Below are positions 17,548 to 25,364 of a stretch of DNA of 52,185 bases, one piece after another; position 1 is the stretch's first letter, and each line of letters starts with the position of its first letter. Under the pieces are notes generated by a model. It ran no database searches. It saw only the letters and a list, made by a program, of their open reading frames with translations, and was not told the DNA's origin. The stretch spans positions 1-52,185 of the forward strand of contig NZ_CYPR01000002.1 of NCBI RefSeq assembly GCF_001408515.1, written 5' to 3'. The position numbers and the translations under genes were made by a program. This DNA comes from Jannaschia seosinensis (GTDB taxonomy: Bacteria > Pseudomonadota > Alphaproteobacteria > Rhodobacterales > Rhodobacteraceae).

Positions 17548-19005
17548 TCAGCGGCTCCCGGCCGGTTCGTAGATTGAGGGCGGGAGGTCATAACCCCAAG
17601 CCTTGAAGCGGTCGGAGTAATGGCTGCGGATACCCGTTGCGGTGAAGCGGCCGCTGATCTTCCCATCAGCCTCAAGGCCGAGACGCTCGTAGCGGAACAC
17701 GTCCTGTAGGGTGATTACCTCGCCCTCCATCCCCGTCACTTCCGTAATGGAGACCATGCGCCGCGAGCCGTCCTGCAGGCGAGTGGCTTGTACGATCAGG
17801 TTGACGGCGGAGGCAATTTGCGCGCGAACCGCCTTGATCGGCATTTCGATGCCGGCCATGGCGATCATGTTCTCCAACCGGCTGATGGCGTCGCGAGAAT
17901 TGTTCGCATGGATGGTCGTCATCGATCCGTCGTGGCCCGTGTTCATGGCTTGAAGCATGTCGATGACCTCCTCGCCGCGTGTCTCGCCGACGATGATGCG
18001 ATCGGGGCGCATCCGCAGGGCGTTGCGAAGACAGTCGCGCTGCGTCACCGCGCCCTTGCCTTCGACGTTGGGCGGTCGGCTTTCCATCCGCCCGACATGA
18101 TCCTGCTGGAGTTGAAGTTCTGCCGTATCCTCGATTGTCAGAACGCGTTCGGCCCGCCCGATGAAGGACGACAGCGCGTTGAGCGTCGTCGTCTTGCCCG
18201 AACCCGTGCCGCCCGACACGATCACGTTGAGCCGGCAAGCAACCGCAGCCTGAAGATAAGCGGCCATCTCCTCGGTAAAGGCACCGAATTCTACCAGATC
18301 GTCGATCTGGAGCTTTTCCTTCTTGAACTTGCGGATCGACACGAGCGAGCCATCGACGGCCACCGGCGGAACCATGGCGTTGAATCGGGACCCGTCCTTC
18401 AGGCGAGCATCGACATAAGGATTGGATTCGTCGACGCGGCGGCCAACGGCGGACACGATCTTGTCGATGATCCGCATCAGGTGGCGCTCGTCCTTGAAGC
18501 GGATCTCGGACTTCTGAAGCTTGCCGGCACGTTCGATGTAGATGTTGTGCGGACCGTTCACGAGGATGTCGTTGATCGTCTCGTCCTTGAGGAGCGGCTC
18601 CAGCGGCCCGAGACCCATCACCTCGTCGAACAGCTCCGAATTCAGCACGTCTCGGTCATCGCGCCCCAGAACGACACCCATCTCGGAGAGTTCTTCGGTC
18701 GTGATCGAGACGATCTCCGCGCGCAGGGCGGACTGATCCGCCTTGTCGAGCGCCGAAAGATTCAGGTTGTCGAGCAACCTGTGATGCATCTCGGTCTTGA
18801 GTTCCTCAATCCGCTCCCGGCGCTTCAACTCCTTGTCGTATCCGCCGCCCGGCACAGCCGACTTGGGCTTCGCAATCTCCGGCTCGAACGCAGGTTGCGG
18901 CTTCGGAGCAACTTTGGGGCTGGCGTCGGCTACGGGCGCGGCCTGCGGCTGGGGCGCAACTGGTTTGGCCCCTTCAATCTGCGGTTTCTTGTAGCGCGAG
19001 AACAT
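17548..19005 (-). CDS. cpaF: secretion ATPase CpaF/TadA
   Basis: A 485-residue hexameric ATPase that powers Flp pilus assembly. The Walker A is GGTGSGKTT (265-273). Nearby are the family boxes ([19 protein letters not shown], then [14 protein letters not shown]) and a Walker B-like region with [14 protein letters not shown]. The N-terminal about 50 residues are proline- and alanine-rich and probably disordered, as usual for CpaF. It sits between cpaE (17 bp) and tadB (1 bp). A conserved histidine box [12 protein letters not shown] is present. It should act at the inner membrane with CpaE as a localisation factor. Confidence 0.96.
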   Translation of the reverse strand: MFSRYKKPQIEGAKPVAPQPQAAPVADASPKVAPKPQPAFEPEIAKPKSAVPGGGYDKELKRRERIEELKTEMHHRLLDNLNLSALDKADQSALRAEIVSITTEELSEMGVVLGRDDRDVLNSELFDEVMGLGPLEPLLKDETINDILVNGPHNIYIERAGKLQKSEIRFKDERHLMRIIDKIVSAVGRRVDESNPYVDARLKDGSRFNAMVPPVAVDGSLVSIRKFKKEKLQIDDLVEFGAFTEEMAAYLQAAVACRLNVIVSGGTGSGKTTTLNALSSFIGRAERVLTIEDTAELQLQQDHVGRMESRPPNVEGKGAVTQRDCLRNALRMRPDRIIVGETRGEEVIDMLQAMNTGHDGSMTTIHANNSRDAISRLENMIAMAGIEMPIKAVRAQIASAVNLIVQATRLQDGSRRMVSITEVTGMEGEVITLQDVFRYERLGLEADGKISGRFTATGIRSHYSDRFKAWGYDLPPSIYEPAGSR

Positions 19006-19022
19006 TGTGACTTACCTCCGCA

Positions 19023-20366
19023 TCAGCCGAACTTCAGGCCTAAGAAGCTCTTTTTCCCGCGTTTCCCCGATATGTCGGCGCCGCCGGAAATCGCCTGCCG
19101 CGCTTGAAAGAGTTCGGCAGCCATCTTCTGCAGCTCCTTCGCCATCGCATTTCGCGGCGCCAGGATGTTCAGGGGCGCAGCCTGATCGTTGACTTCGGTG
19201 ATCTGTTTCCCACCGTCCGGCAGGACCGCATAAAACTTGATGTCGAGGCTGTCGGCCATCTTTTCGACTCGGCGGCGACCACCCAAATCCATTTTGCCGG
19301 GCGCCCGATTCATGACAAAGGCCAGCTTCTCGGTCGGCAGACCTTCGGCCTTGAGCAGTTTCTGGAAGCGCAGCGCATTCTGGGCCGACCGCACCTCCAG
19401 GCCGCAGACCACAAAATAGAGATCGGCTTGGCTGAAGACCGCATCCGTCCAAGCGGTCACGGTCGCCGGCATATCGACGATCACGATGTCGAAACAGGTC
19501 CGCGCTAGGCTGAGAAGGCCGTTGACGTCGTCCGGCCCAATCAGGTCAAGCGGCAGGATGTCGGCCGGTGCCGTGAACACCGAAAGACGGTCCTTGTAGA
19601 CGCCGAGCGCTTGGCGGAACGCCTGCTCGTCCATTGAGGAGACGTCTGAAAGCACCTCGTAGATCATGGGTTTACGCGGAAGGTCGAAATAGGTCGCGAC
19701 CGAACCGAATTGCAGGCCCAGATCGATCACGCAGACGCTCGGGGAATCTCTCTTCGAAACATTTGCCAAATTCCAGGCAAGGTTCACCGCGATCGTGGTC
19801 GCACCGTCTCCGCCCGCCGCCGACTGAACCGCGAAAACGGCGCCGTCGCTTCCGCTGCCTTCACCCGTTCGCGCAGGGAGCGTGGGGGTTGTGCCCGATT
19901 TCGGATCAATGACATCGCCGCCCGCATGCCGCATCGTGTCCAAACTATCCGCCGGACCGGGCATGCGGAGACGCGCCAATGCCTCGGAAAATGCGTTCTC
20001 CGGAAGCGGGTAGGGCGCAAAATCGTTCGCACCCGCGCGCATCAGTTCATGCAGCGCCATGGGGCCGAGGCCGTCCGCGACAAGGATCACCTTGAGGCCG
20101 ATGCGCTTTGCCGCCCGGATAACATCCGCGATCCGGAGGAGGTGGCCTTCGTCCTCTTGATCGACGGCCAGCACCACAAATTCCAGTTCCTGTGCTTCAT
20201 CCTGTTTGAGGAACGCCAGCGCCTCCGCAAAATCGAGGTCGCCCCAAGCCTCTCCCAGCTCCGCTTCCATGTCCTCAATGAGAAGATCGAATTCCTGCAC
20301 GTCGCGTGACACACTGACGGCGCGCAGCGGCGCAGGCTCGGGAAGAAGGGCCAGGGTGCTGGACAT
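19023..20366 (-). CDS. cpaE: CpaE/TadZ family ParA-like ATPase
   Basis: A 447-residue protein with an N-terminal receiver-like domain (about 1-130) and a ParA/MinD-type ATPase domain. Its deviant Walker A is SAAGGDGATTIAVN, and later motifs include VIDLGLQFG and IVIVDMPATV. The family places the pilus machinery at a cell pole. The start is ATG 20366; an in-frame GTG at 20378 has no better binding site. A region of 268 bp with nested inverted repeats separates it from the OmpA-like gene, so it may have its own transcript start. Confidence 0.88.
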   Translation of the reverse strand: MSSTLALLPEPAPLRAVSVSRDVQEFDLLIEDMEAELGEAWGDLDFAEALAFLKQDEAQELEFVVLAVDQEDEGHLLRIADVIRAAKRIGLKVILVADGLGPMALHELMRAGANDFAPYPLPENAFSEALARLRMPGPADSLDTMRHAGGDVIDPKSGTTPTLPARTGEGSGSDGAVFAVQSAAGGDGATTIAVNLAWNLANVSKRDSPSVCVIDLGLQFGSVATYFDLPRKPMIYEVLSDVSSMDEQAFRQALGVYKDRLSVFTAPADILPLDLIGPDDVNGLLSLARTCFDIVIVDMPATVTAWTDAVFSQADLYFVVCGLEVRSAQNALRFQKLLKAEGLPTEKLAFVMNRAPGKMDLGGRRRVEKMADSLDIKFYAVLPDGGKQITEVNDQAAPLNILAPRNAMAKELQKMAAELFQARQAISGGADISGKRGKKSFLGLKFG

Positions 20367-20587
20367 GCGGTTTACCACTCGTCATTCGGCGCCCCTTCGG
20401 GGCAGATCGTCGATCGGCGACGGCCGATATCCGTCGGTGCCGTTCGGAGGCCTGTTGCCCCTGTCCCCATGATCTTGCGGGGCGATTCCGGCGAGATTTA
20501 GACCGAAAAAATGAATCTATTGGAAAGATCCGGGGTTGTTTCTTGCGCTCCGTTGATGCCGACGCAAAACCCGGATCGAATAAAGCT

Positions 20588-20600
20588 CCCCGCGCCGGGG
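20588..20600 (-). terminator. short terminator-like hairpin after the OmpA-like gene
   Basis: CCCCG (20588-20592) and CGGGG (20596-20600) pair with a 3-nt loop. On the minus strand the hairpin is followed by AGCTTTATTCG. The tail is U-rich but short, and the stem is only 5 bp. It could end transcription from the OmpA-like gene before cpaE. Confidence 0.35.
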
Positions 20601-20634
20601 CACGGAGGCTTCAGGTTGTCGGGTGATGCAGACG

Positions 20635-21300
20635 CTATTCTCCTGCGGACGGCAGAGAAGCCTGCCCCTGAAGGACTTGACTGGCGGGCTGCGAAAACCG
20701 CGTCACGTAGCGGCGATAGACGAGTTCCGCGTATTTGCCGTTGAGCACCATCGGATGGTCGGCTACAAAACCCGAGACTTCGGTCACCGTCCGGCGATTG
20801 GCCAATTCCGGCGTCGGGGTCGGAATGAGGGGCCTGTTCTCCCCGAAGCTGACGAGCGCCTCCAGCCGATCGGTCGAGATGCCGCGCTGGCTAAGGTAGT
20901 TCACAGCGGCTTGCGCGCGCCGGCGGCCGAGGGCTTTGTTGTAGGCATCGGGCCCGACGAGATCGGTGTGCCCATAGACACTGAAGCGCACTTCGGGAAA
21001 TTGCCGCATGAAGTTCGCTTGCTGGTCAAGCGCTGCTCGCGCCTCTGCCGTCAGCTGTGCGCTATCGAACGGGAAGTTGATCGTGCTCGGGACTTCGGCG
21101 GCAAAACGTGCGCCCAGATGGGTGAGCGCAGGCGCTTCCCCCGCCATGACGAGCATGTTCTGCATGGTCGGTCCGCCGAAGCCTCCTTCGTCGAGCCCCG
21201 CGCCTGCGACCGAGTTGAAGCCGGTGCCCGTACAGGCGGAGAGGGTGGCGAGGCCGATTGCTCCGAAAAGGGTGCGGCGCGTAAAAGCGTTCTTTTTCAT
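20635..21300 (-). CDS. OmpA-family lipoprotein of the tad locus (CpaD-like)
   Basis: A 221-residue lipoprotein with a basic N-region FTRRTLFG, a hydrophobic stretch and a lipobox LSAC (Cys23). The RR pair resembles a Tat signal, which would be unusual for this role. The C-terminal part (about 90-185) is an OmpA-like peptidoglycan-binding domain: INFPFDSAQLTAEAR, SVYGHTDLVGPDAYNKALGRRRA (given in part) and LSQRGISTDR. It probably anchors the secretin or pilus complex to the cell wall. ATG at 21300 is chosen because the protein starts MKKNAF with a signal; the frame extends upstream but is unsupported. It starts 4 bp after cpaC ends. Confidence 0.8.
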   Translation of the reverse strand: MKKNAFTRRTLFGAIGLATLSACTGTGFNSVAGAGLDEGGFGGPTMQNMLVMAGEAPALTHLGARFAAEVPSTINFPFDSAQLTAEARAALDQQANFMRQFPEVRFSVYGHTDLVGPDAYNKALGRRRAQAAVNYLSQRGISTDRLEALVSFGENRPLIPTPTPELANRRTVTEVSGFVADHPMVLNGKYAELVYRRYVTRFSQPASQVLQGQASLPSAGE

Positions 21301-21304
21301 TATC

Positions 21305-22681
21305 TCAATCCAGAACGTAGCCATAATTGCCCGAAATACCTTGATCGCCGTTCCGACCGCGCGATGACGGCGTGATTCTGGATGCCGGGGCGGAGACGCG
21401 GCCGTAAAGGAACAGCTCGTTTTCGGTCGGGGGACGAATACGCTCGGTCGGGACCACGAGAGCCTCGCCCGACAGGGGCTGCACAAGGTTTGCCGTCACG
21501 ATGATGACCAGTTCGGTCTGCCGGCGCTGGTATCCTGCGGACCGAAACAAGGCGCCGATAATCGGAAGATCGCCAAGCAGGGGGACTTGGCTGGCATTGT
21601 CGCGAAAATCGTCTTCGAGGATACCGGCGATGGCAAAGCTCTGCCCGTCGCGCAGTTCCACCGTGGTGGAGGCACGTCGCACGCTCAGGGCCGGTATCTG
21701 CCCGCCATTGGCAAGAATCTGCACCGAATTCGACGTATCGAGCGCCGACACCTGGCTTTCGAGCGTCAGGTTGATGATGTCGCCATCGACCACGGTTGGG
21801 GTGAAGACGAGGCCCACGCCAAACGGCTTGAACTCGACGCCGACATTGCCCTCGTCGTCGACGACAGGGATCGGGATTTCACCCCCTGCGAGGAAGCTGG
21901 CCGCTTGGCCGCTCAGCGCCGTAAGGTTCGGCTCGGACAGCGTCCGCACCACGCCGCGTTCCTCGAGCGCCTGCAGCAGGAGATTGAGGCTCAGCGAATC
22001 GGTCCCGATATTCACCTGCAGCTGACCTGCTGCGTTGCCGACGGTTCCGGTCGTGCCGATGAAGCTGCCGCCGTCGAGGTCGGTCCCGTCGATTCCGATC
22101 TGTGCGCCGATCTGCTTGGACACGTTGCGGGACATCTCGGCAAACCGCACCTTGAGCTGCACCTGGTTGGTGCCACCCACGACCATGTGGTTCAGGACGC
22201 CTTCCGGGGCATAGAGTTTTGCAAGGTCGAGCGCCCGGTCGAGCTTGGCAATCGAAGAGACCGTGCCGGACAGCACGATACCGCTATTGGCGGTGCGGAC
22301 CTCGATGTGTTCACCGGGAAGTAGCTGACTCAGCCGCTCCTTGAACTCGGCGATGTCAGGCGTAACCTGCACCTCCACATTGGTAATGAGCCTGCCATCC
22401 GGGCCCAGCAGAGTAAGCGTCGTGCGGCCCGGCTGCTTGCCCAGCACATAGACCGTACGCTCTGACAGCGTGGCGATATCCGCAATCAGCGGGTTCGCGA
22501 CCGACAATTCGGCGAACGGCACATCACTTTCGAGGACGACGGCACGATTTAGCGGGACGCGCAGCGCGCGCTGGGAAACGCCTTCACTGACGCGAAGGGT
22601 TTGTGCCTGAGCGGATGTGAGGGGCATGGCCGCGACCATGACCCCGAGCATCGCGGCTCTCAGCGTTGTTTTCAGTGTCAT
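21305..22681 (-). CDS. cpaC: Flp pilus outer-membrane secretin CpaC/RcpA
   Basis: A 458-residue secretin. It has a signal peptide ending TSAQAQ, an N-terminal pilus-assembly domain, a BON-like segment, and a C-terminal secretin domain (for example NLTALSGQAASFLAGGEIPI given in part, and SFAIAGILEDDFRDN). The protein forms the outer-membrane channel for the pilus. ATG at 22681 has GCAGGT upstream and overlaps the stop of the small gene in front as ATGA. That overlap suggests coupling. It is 4 bp from the OmpA-like gene. Confidence 0.93.
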   Translation of the reverse strand: MTLKTTLRAAMLGVMVAAMPLTSAQAQTLRVSEGVSQRALRVPLNRAVVLESDVPFAELSVANPLIADIATLSERTVYVLGKQPGRTTLTLLGPDGRLITNVEVQVTPDIAEFKERLSQLLPGEHIEVRTANSGIVLSGTVSSIAKLDRALDLAKLYAPEGVLNHMVVGGTNQVQLKVRFAEMSRNVSKQIGAQIGIDGTDLDGGSFIGTTGTVGNAAGQLQVNIGTDSLSLNLLLQALEERGVVRTLSEPNLTALSGQAASFLAGGEIPIPVVDDEGNVGVEFKPFGVGLVFTPTVVDGDIINLTLESQVSALDTSNSVQILANGGQIPALSVRRASTTVELRDGQSFAIAGILEDDFRDNASQVPLLGDLPIIGALFRSAGYQRRQTELVIIVTANLVQPLSGEALVVPTERIRPPTENELFLYGRVSAPASRITPSSRGRNGDQGISGNYGYVLD

Positions 22682-22857
22682 GTGACCTGCCTTTGAGTAA
22701 TCACTGCTCCGGAGGTTGCGAGTTCTGCGCCCGCATCGGTTTCCACCATGGCCGACGGAAGCATTATCGCAAGCGGCGCGCTGGAATGGCGCGCAATACC
22801 GGGCCTTGCGGTAACACTCCGCCCACTTTGCGCCTCATAGGTAAACGGTTTGTTCAT
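22678..22857 (-). CDS. possible small gene coupled to cpaC
   Basis: A 59-residue frame (start ATG 22857) whose TGA overlaps the cpaC ATG in an ATGA arrangement, the usual sign of translational coupling. It has no recognised domain, signal peptide or helix; the sequence begins MNKPFTYEAQSG. No clear Shine-Dalgarno lies before 22857. An earlier ATG at 22905 lies in the stem of a terminator hairpin and is less likely to be used. It may instead be a chance frame in the cpaC leader. Confidence 0.35.
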   Translation of the reverse strand: MNKPFTYEAQSGRSVTARPGIARHSSAPLAIMLPSAMVETDAGAELATSGAVITQRQVT

Positions 22858-22877
22858 AAGCAGCGGCAGATACGAAA

Positions 22878-22905
22878 ATGGCCGCACTTGGAGCGGTGCG
22901 GCCAT
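22878..22905 (-). terminator. intrinsic terminator or attenuator after cpaB
   Basis: ATGGCCGCAC (22878-22887) and GTGCGGCCAT (22896-22905) form a perfect 10-bp stem with an 8-nt loop. On the minus strand it is followed directly by TTTTCG. It lies 33 bp after the cpaB stop and before cpaC. Some read-through would give graded expression of the downstream tad genes. Confidence 0.75.
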
Positions 22906-22938
22906 CCTGCGGAGTCGTTGGGTCTCGGAGAGTTGACC

Positions 22939-23766
22939 TCAACCAGAATTCGCGCAGGGAATCTCGACTTGGCTCGCCTCCTGTGCGCCGGCCCGTCGTA
23001 CCTTCGCGTAACACACCTCCCGGCGCTGAACCGGCTCGCGGACACCGAGGAACGTGCTGACATCAGCCTCGACCACTTCCGCCTCCGTGTCATCCTTCAC
23101 ACCGACTAAAGCCATCGTCAGGCGACCGGTCGCCTGGGCCTGCGCAAGCTTTGCGATTACGGACGGCGGCGCTTCCACCGTGACATTGCGTGCGATCGTG
23201 GGGCTGTTGCGCTCCTCATCGGTCTGCTGGTCGACGGCAATCAAAGGGAGGCTCGTATGGATCAGCCGGGTAATACCACCATGGTCGCCATTGCCGGTCC
23301 AATAGACGTCCACCCGGTCACCCGGACGCAGGAAGCCGGATACCCCGGAATTGACGTCGACTTGCAGGGTGAAGGCGCGCATCCCGGGCGTCAGCGTCGC
23401 GGCCAGACCGGCCTCCTCACCGGGAGCGGTCACCTTGACGGCAAGGATCGGCTCGTAACGCTCCATCACGCGCAGGACCGTCCGCGGGCCCTTGGCCGTT
23501 TCAGGAAAGACGTCCTCGTATGTCTCGAAGGATCCCGGCGGCAGGGCGACGACTGGCCACGGCACGGCTGTGACATCGTCGGGCGTGAGTTCATCGCCAT
23601 ACGACATCTGCTTGTTGACGACATACACCTCCCGAACGTCGATGATCTGGCTCTTGCTTTCGTTCAGGGCCGAATCGTAAGCTTCGAAGCGTCCCTTCGC
23701 CGTGTTGATGGCGAAGCCCGCGAGGCCTAGGCCGACCAGCAGCAATAATCCGAAGATGAGACGCAT
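22939..23766 (-). CDS. cpaB: Flp pilus assembly protein CpaB/RcpC
   Basis: A 275-residue protein with an N-terminal membrane helix (IFGLLLLVGLGLAGFAI) and a periplasmic SAF-type domain (about 40-110; VYVVNKQMSYGDELTPDD in part), then an RcpC-like domain with GFLRPGDRVDVYWTG. It is a periplasmic part of the Tad secretion channel. ATG at 23766 has GAGGAG 8 nt upstream. It lies between two terminator-like hairpins, with flp upstream and cpaC downstream. Confidence 0.9.
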   Translation of the reverse strand: MRLIFGLLLLVGLGLAGFAINTAKGRFEAYDSALNESKSQIIDVREVYVVNKQMSYGDELTPDDVTAVPWPVVALPPGSFETYEDVFPETAKGPRTVLRVMERYEPILAVKVTAPGEEAGLAATLTPGMRAFTLQVDVNSGVSGFLRPGDRVDVYWTGNGDHGGITRLIHTSLPLIAVDQQTDEERNSPTIARNVTVEAPPSVIAKLAQAQATGRLTMALVGVKDDTEAEVVEADVSTFLGVREPVQRREVCYAKVRRAGAQEASQVEIPCANSG

Positions 23767-23900
23767 CCAAACGCTCCTCGTGAACAGGGACGCGGAACCG
23801 ATGCCGCGTATCCACCTGAGAAAGCCATGCCAATGCGGCGTCCTCGTGGAGGGTCCGGGACTAGCGCGTGGCGCGTTAAGGTTCCGTAAAAGACGAAAAG

Positions 23901-23925
23901 GCCCCGGACAGGGCTGTCGCGGGGC
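23901..23925 (-). terminator. intrinsic terminator after the flp genes
   Basis: GCCCCG and CGGGGC (23901-23906, 23920-23925) enclose GACAG/CTGTC (23907-23911, 23914-23918) with one bulged base. On the minus strand it is followed by CTTTTCGTCTTTTAC. It lies 47 bp after the first Flp stop codon and upstream of cpaB, so it should keep most transcripts to the pilin genes. Confidence 0.85.
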
Positions 23926-23972
23926 ATTCTTGTTTCACCGACCGCACATGGGGCGTCGGTTGATCGTACGGA

Positions 23973-24215
23973 TCAGGTGGGATCGGTGACGGTGACGGGG
24001 GCGGTGGCCGTGATGCCGTCGGCGTTGAACGGCGCCTCGTGGGGGTCGATTTCGGTCAGGGACGTCGACATCTCACCGGACAGGGTCTCGACGCCGCCCG
24101 ACATGACCGACAGCACGGCGAGGCCAAGGCCCACGAGGGCGGCGGTCAGCACGACCCAATCGACGGTGACGGCACCGGCCTCGTCGTTCCTGAAGGTTTT
24201 GATAGCGCGCAGCAT
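23973..24215 (-). CDS. flp: Flp-family type IVb pilin (copy 1)
   Basis: An 80-residue prepilin with a short charged leader, then EAGAVTVDWVVLTAALVGLGL, a hydrophobic helix (quoted in part), and an acidic, polar C-terminal tail. The expected processing site is after the glycine of AGAVTV. The Flp consensus has Glu-Tyr at +5/+6; here it is Asp-Trp. ATG at 24215 is chosen for the AGGGGA-like sequence upstream and the normal leader length; upstream extension of the frame is not used. It is next to a second similar pilin and is the likely major pilin or a partner of it. Confidence 0.9.
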   Translation of the reverse strand: MLRAIKTFRNDEAGAVTVDWVVLTAALVGLGLAVLSVMSGGVETLSGEMSTSLTEIDPHEAPFNADGITATAPVTVTDPT

Positions 24216-24370
24216 GTGATTTTCCCCTGATTTGGCGGGTCTGTTCCCGATGTCGGGTAAGCGGACCGTCCGCTCGATCGATGGCCTCCCTCTGCGGGAC
24301 AATCGCGGCGGGAATGCGACGAGTTTAGGAGAATTTGCTGAAATTGGCGGGCAATTACGCAACACGAAGG

Positions 24371-24390
24371 CGCCCCGACCGTGAGGGGCG
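24371..24390 (-). terminator. hairpin between the two flp genes
   Basis: CGCCCC (24371-24376) and GGGGCG (24385-24390) form a 6-bp stem with an 8-nt loop. On the minus strand it is followed by CCTTCGTGTTG, only weakly U-rich. It may attenuate transcription after the flp gene at 24426. Confidence 0.45.
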
Positions 24391-24425
24391 GGGCGTAGGT
24401 TCGCGGTGTGAGCAAGTTGGAGGAG

Positions 24426-24677
24426 TTAGCCGTCGTTGCCGCCGCCGCCGTCATTTCCGTTGCCGCCACCTTGTTTAGTGTCGTCAAACCAAGTCTTTTC
24501 GGTCGGCTTCGTGTTTTCCAAGGACGTGCTTATATCACCTGAGAGTTTTTCGATCCCACCCGACACGACGCCCATGACGGCGAGGCCGAGACCCACAAGG
24601 GCGGCGGTCAGCACGACCCAGTCGACGGTGACGGCGCCATCTTCGGCGGCAGCAAAATTTCTGATGTTGTTCAGCAT
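24426..24677 (-). CDS. flp: Flp-family type IVb pilin (copy 2)
   Basis: An 83-residue prepilin with the core DGAVTVDWVVLTAALVGLGLA (given in part), identical over most of the helix to copy 1. Its C-terminal part differs: a lysine-rich segment, then a glycine- and asparagine-rich tail (QGGGNGNDGGGGNDG). The start is ATG 24677 with AGGGAA upstream. It is the first gene of the minus-strand tad locus, followed by a hairpin and copy 1. The two copies may be expressed differently or differ in surface properties. Confidence 0.9.
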   Translation of the reverse strand: MLNNIRNFAAAEDGAVTVDWVVLTAALVGLGLAVMGVVSGGIEKLSGDISTSLENTKPTEKTWFDDTKQGGGNGNDGGGGNDG

Positions 24678-25364
24678 ATGATATTCCCTGCGCTGGCTTC
24701 TGTTCGACCAAGGGCGGGTGCCCCGAGCTACGAAATCAGACTGACAACGGATTCGGGCGGGACCCGGCGCTCGAACTGGCCGGGATCGTGACCTAAAGGA
24801 CGACTTTTAGGGAATTTCTCGGGAAGCCGCTCAGGCCTCGGGCGCGGCGGCTTCCACTCCGCCACCGGATCAAGACCGGACGAAAGAGGGGGCCGTGCCT
24901 GCCCGCACGACCCCCCTGTCCCTCGGTACTTCCCACCGACGGAAAGCGTGACTTCGCCCTCTTTTCCCGTCCGCCTGCCAACGGCGGGTGGGGCACTGCT
25001 CGTTCGTCACGTTCCTTGCCCGAGTGCCTCGGTGCTGTTGTTGATCCGCCGCGGTCCCGGCTGCCACCGGGGATGCGTTGGATGGGAACACTTTGTTGGA
25101 AAATTGGGGCAAGATCGTGGCCAATTCCGACCAAATAAGGGACAAACTCGCATTTATCTGAAATTGAACGACATTCGGCACCATTGGCCGGCCCCGCCGC
25201 GCCCTCGAAAACGGATCGCAGACACCGTCGGCAGGATTTGTCACACTGCGCCGCCCATCAATCTCCGGGCCGTGACAGCGCCACAATCGGGATGCCATCC
25301 TGCGCGAAATCAAGAGCGCTCCGAAAAACGGAACGGGCTGCGGTCGGGACGAGAGCAGACGGTG
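24678..25364. other. 687-bp structured intergenic region
   Basis: No convincing gene was seen between flp and the transglycosylase, which are divergent. There are two strong inverted repeats. GGAAGCCGC (24822-24830) pairs with GCGGCTTCC (24847-24855), a 9-bp stem. GGGGG-x2-GTGC (24888-24898) pairs with GCAC-x2-CCCCC (24905-24915). The right half is relatively AT-rich (about 25090-25180). It probably holds promoters for both flanking genes, and it may hold a small RNA. The reading frames present are shadows. Confidence 0.4.

Noticed and set aside
24948-25364. Open frame upstream of and in frame with the transglycosylase
   Set aside because: It lacks a signal peptide at its start and has odd composition; the natural start at 25365 gives a standard signal peptide. 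The upstream part is treated as intergenic.
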